NCBI RefSeq assembly: GCF_900115815.1
Contig: NZ_FOXV01000007.1
Span: 62,001 to 126,000 of the forward strand
Source of the DNA: Roseivivax halotolerans
GTDB lineage: Bacteria; Pseudomonadota; Alphaproteobacteria; Rhodobacterales; Rhodobacteraceae
Direction: 5' to 3'
DNA length: 64,000 nucleotides
Position numbers and translations under genes: made by a program. Shown here piece by piece: positions 62,201-64,000 of the stretch; the first letter of the stretch is position 1; each line of letters starts with the position of its first letter. The notes under the pieces were generated by a model. It saw only the letters and a list, made by a program, of their open reading frames with translations. It searched no databases and was not told the origin of the DNA.

Positions 62201-63513
62201 TCCGCATCGTTCTGACCGGCATCGCCTGCCTCTGGGCGGCCTCTGCCACCGCCGCGATCGATATTCAGGAAGTGACCTCCGAGAACGGGCACGAGGCCTG
62301 GCTCGTGGAGGAGCCGTCGATCCCCTTCGTCAATCTCGAATTGCGTTTCGAGGGTGGGGCGTCGCTCGACCCCGAGGGCAAGCGCGGTGCGACGAACCTG
62401 ATGGTCGGTCTGCTCGAGGAAGGCTCGGGGGAGATGGATGCCCGCGCCTTCATCGCCGCGCAGGAAAGCCTCGCCGCGTCGTTTTCCTACGATGTGGGCG
62501 ACGACATGGTGACGGTCTCGGCGCGGTTCCTGACCGAGAACATGGACGAGGCCATAGCCCTCCTGCGCCAGAGCCTTGTCGAGCCCGCATTCGACGACGC
62601 GTCGATCACGCGGGTCAAAGGTCAGGTGCTTTCGGCCATCCAAGCCGATTCCACCGACCCCGACACGATTGCCGCGAAGGCGTTCACCGCGCGGGTTTTC
62701 GGCGATCATCCTTATGGCAGCATGATCCAGGGCACCGCCGAGAGCGTCGAGGCGATCACCCGCGAGGATCTCGTCGCTGCCAAGGAGGCAGCCATCGTCA
62801 CAAGCCGCGCCCATGTGGGTGCGGCGGGCGATATCTCTGCGGAAGAGCTGGGCGAGCTGATGGATACGCTCTTCGAAGGTCTGCCCGCTGACGGTCCGCC
62901 GCTGCCGGAGGCGGTAGAGGTCGAAACGGAAGCCGACACAGAGATCGTGCCGTTCGATACGCCGCAATCCGTTGCCGTCTTCGGTCACGCGGGTATCGAC
63001 CGCGATGATCCCGACTACTTCGCGGCCTACGTGATGAACCAGATCCTCGGCGGCGGCGGCTTCGAGGCCCGGCTCATGACCGAGGTTCGCGAAAAGCGCG
63101 GCCTGACCTACGGAGTTTATTCCTACCTCGCCGACAAGGATCACGCCGATCTCGTCATGGGGCGCGTTGCCTCGGCCAATGATCGTATCGCCGAGGCGAT
63201 CGAGGTCATCCGCGCCGAATGGCGGCGCATGGCCGAAGAGGGCGTCACTCAAGACGAGCTCGACCAGGCGAAGACATACCTGACCGGCGCCTATCCGTTG
63301 CGCTTCGACGGGAATGCGCCCATCGCGAATATCATCGTCGGCATGCAGACGCAGGATCTCGATCCGGATTACGTGAACACGCGCAACGACAAGGTGGACG
63401 CGGTCACCATCGAGGATGTCCGCCGCGTCGCCGCCCGGCTCCTGAAGCCGGAGGAGTTGCTGTTCGTGGTGGTCGGTCAGCCCGAGGGGCTGGAGGCCGA
63501 GGTCAGCCAGTAA
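62197..63513 (+). CDS. M16 family protein without zinc motif, non-catalytic partner
   Basis: A 438-residue exported M16-fold protein (signal peptide to about residue 20). The position equivalent to HxxEH lacks both histidines (RGATNLMVGLLEEGSGEMDA), so no zinc site forms. The fold is kept: FGDHPYGSMIQGTAESVEAI, NQILGGGGFEARLMTEVREK and RGLTYGVYSYL are standard. It starts within the stop of the active subunit gene. Such active/inactive pairs assemble as one chamber, as in mitochondrial processing peptidase. Confidence 0.93.
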   Translation: MIRIVLTGIACLWAASATAAIDIQEVTSENGHEAWLVEEPSIPFVNLELRFEGGASLDPEGKRGATNLMVGLLEEGSGEMDARAFIAAQESLAASFSYDVGDDMVTVSARFLTENMDEAIALLRQSLVEPAFDDASITRVKGQVLSAIQADSTDPDTIAAKAFTARVFGDHPYGSMIQGTAESVEAITREDLVAAKEAAIVTSRAHVGAAGDISAEELGELMDTLFEGLPADGPPLPEAVEVETEADTEIVPFDTPQSVAVFGHAGIDRDDPDYFAAYVMNQILGGGGFEARLMTEVREKRGLTYGVYSYLADKDHADLVMGRVASANDRIAEAIEVIRAEWRRMAEEGVTQDELDQAKTYLTGAYPLRFDGNAPIANIIVGMQTQDLDPDYVNTRNDKVDAVTIEDVRRVAARLLKPEELLFVVVGQPEGLEAEVSQ

Positions 63514-63524
63514 GGCGCCATAGG

Positions 63525-63558
63525 CAAAAACGAGTGCGGAGGCGTTGGGCCTCCGCAC
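63525..63558 (-). terminator. Intrinsic terminator between M16 gene and dapA
   Basis: GTGCGGAGGC pairs with GCCTCCGCAC (63534-63543 with 63549-63558, 5-base loop). On the minus strand the stem is followed by TCGTTTTTG, so it should terminate dapA; it also faces the plus-strand M16 gene, whose stop is 21 bases away. Confidence 0.8.
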
Positions 63559-63567
63559 ATCGCCGTA

Positions 63568-64000
63568 TCAGTTGACGAGACCGGCGTAGCGCAGCGCGTC
63601 ATCCACCTTGGCACGGGTCTCGGGCGTCAGCGGCACGAGGGGCGGACGCACCTCTTCGCCGCAGAGACCAAGCTGCGACATGGCGTATTTCGCTCCGCAA
63701 AGACCCGGTTCGGTGAAGATCGCGTGATGCAACGGCATCAGCCGGTCCTGCACCTTCAGCGCATGGGCGTAATCGCCTGCAAGGCATGCATCCTGCAACT
63801 CGGCGCACATGGCCGGCGCGACATTGGCCGTGACCGAGATGCAGCCCACACCGCCTTGCGCGTTGAAACCATGCGCCGTGGCATCCTCGCCAGAGATCTG
63901 AAGGAACTCGGTGCCGCAGGTGATCCGCTGGGCGCAGACCCGCGCGAGGTCGGCGGTTGCGTCCTTTACACCGACGATCCGCGGCAGCTTGGCAAGCTCA
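63568..64000 (-). CDS. dapA: 4-hydroxy-tetrahydrodipicolinate synthase (C-terminal part, truncated by window edge)
   Basis: The last 144 codons of a DapA-family TIM barrel. The Schiff-base lysine is visible in GVKDATADL at the left of the partial protein, followed by [20 protein letters not shown] and the [18 protein letters not shown] end typical of DapA. It condenses pyruvate and aspartate semialdehyde in lysine and peptidoglycan synthesis. DapA-fold paralogues with other aldolase activities exist, so the exact substrate is a little uncertain. Confidence 0.9.
   Translation of the reverse strand, partial: ELAKLPRIVGVKDATADLARVCAQRITCGTEFLQISGEDATAHGFNAQGGVGCISVTANVAPAMCAELQDACLAGDYAHALKVQDRLMPLHHAIFTEPGLCGAKYAMSQLGLCGEEVRPPLVPLTPETRAKVDDALRYAGLVN

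Overview
The window reads as a contiguous piece of chromosome from a high-GC alphaproteobacterium of the Rhodobacteraceae/Roseobacter group. The evidence is the gene content: a GlcD-MoxR-DUF58-BatA-like set, DUF1285, a three-gene peptide deformylase run, GT14 enzymes with DUF5927/DUF5928 tails, a heparinase-like gene fused by overlap to purH, paired M16 peptidases, and an xoxF locus. Intergenic copies of a TTGGC-NN-AAATAC motif with GC-rich hairpins also fit that group. No genus is claimed. I saw no rRNA, tRNA, CRISPR array, insertion sequence or prophage. Genes are tightly packed with many ATGA-type overlaps, and the only gap above 300 bases is 22974-23701.

Layout. 1-10.9 kb: a truncated glcD, two small membrane proteins (HemJ-like and DUF599), then a four-gene translationally coupled minus-strand operon (MoxR ATPase, DUF58, BatA/DUF4159, amidotransferase-fold membrane protein), a DUF1285 gene and a hydroxypyruvate isomerase-like gene. 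10.9-13.9 kb: a sulfotransferase divergent from a GT14-DUF5928 glycosyltransferase, and a HIT protein. 14-23 kb: housekeeping and repair genes (YadG-like ABC ATPase, zinc-finger protein, polA, PfkB kinase, nth, AraC-OGT alkyltransferase, OmpA lipoprotein, FMN reductase) and an ExoY-type sugar transferase with a long upstream region. 23.7-27.5 kb: rnd, lptC, lptA, lptB, hpf, ptsN.

27.5-38.5 kb is the most distinctive region: a minus-strand surface-glycan cluster (cysQ, GT2, galU, galE, GT4, GT2-like, GT14-DUF5927, two-domain sulfotransferase) divergent from a KpsM-like export permease. Together with 10.9-13.5 kb it suggests a system that builds and probably sulfates a surface polysaccharide: galU/galE supply UDP-sugars, the GTs assemble, the sulfotransferases use PAPS, CysQ removes the PAP product, and the permease exports. 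No member has a proven substrate, so this is inference.

38.5-48.9 kb: alkB, dnaK, dnaJ, fadH, a class III aminotransferase, three tandem peptide deformylases (the last with the catalytic Glu replaced by Gln) and a PatB/MalY lyase. 48.9-55.6 kb: a lanthanide-type methanol dehydrogenase locus (xoxJ, cytochrome c, then divergently a PQQ-associated ABC binding protein, a beta-propeller protein, a Sel1 protein and xoxF). 55.6-64 kb: GNAT, heparinase-like protein, purH, lspA, a DUF3035 lipoprotein, an active/inactive M16 peptidase pair, and a truncated dapA.
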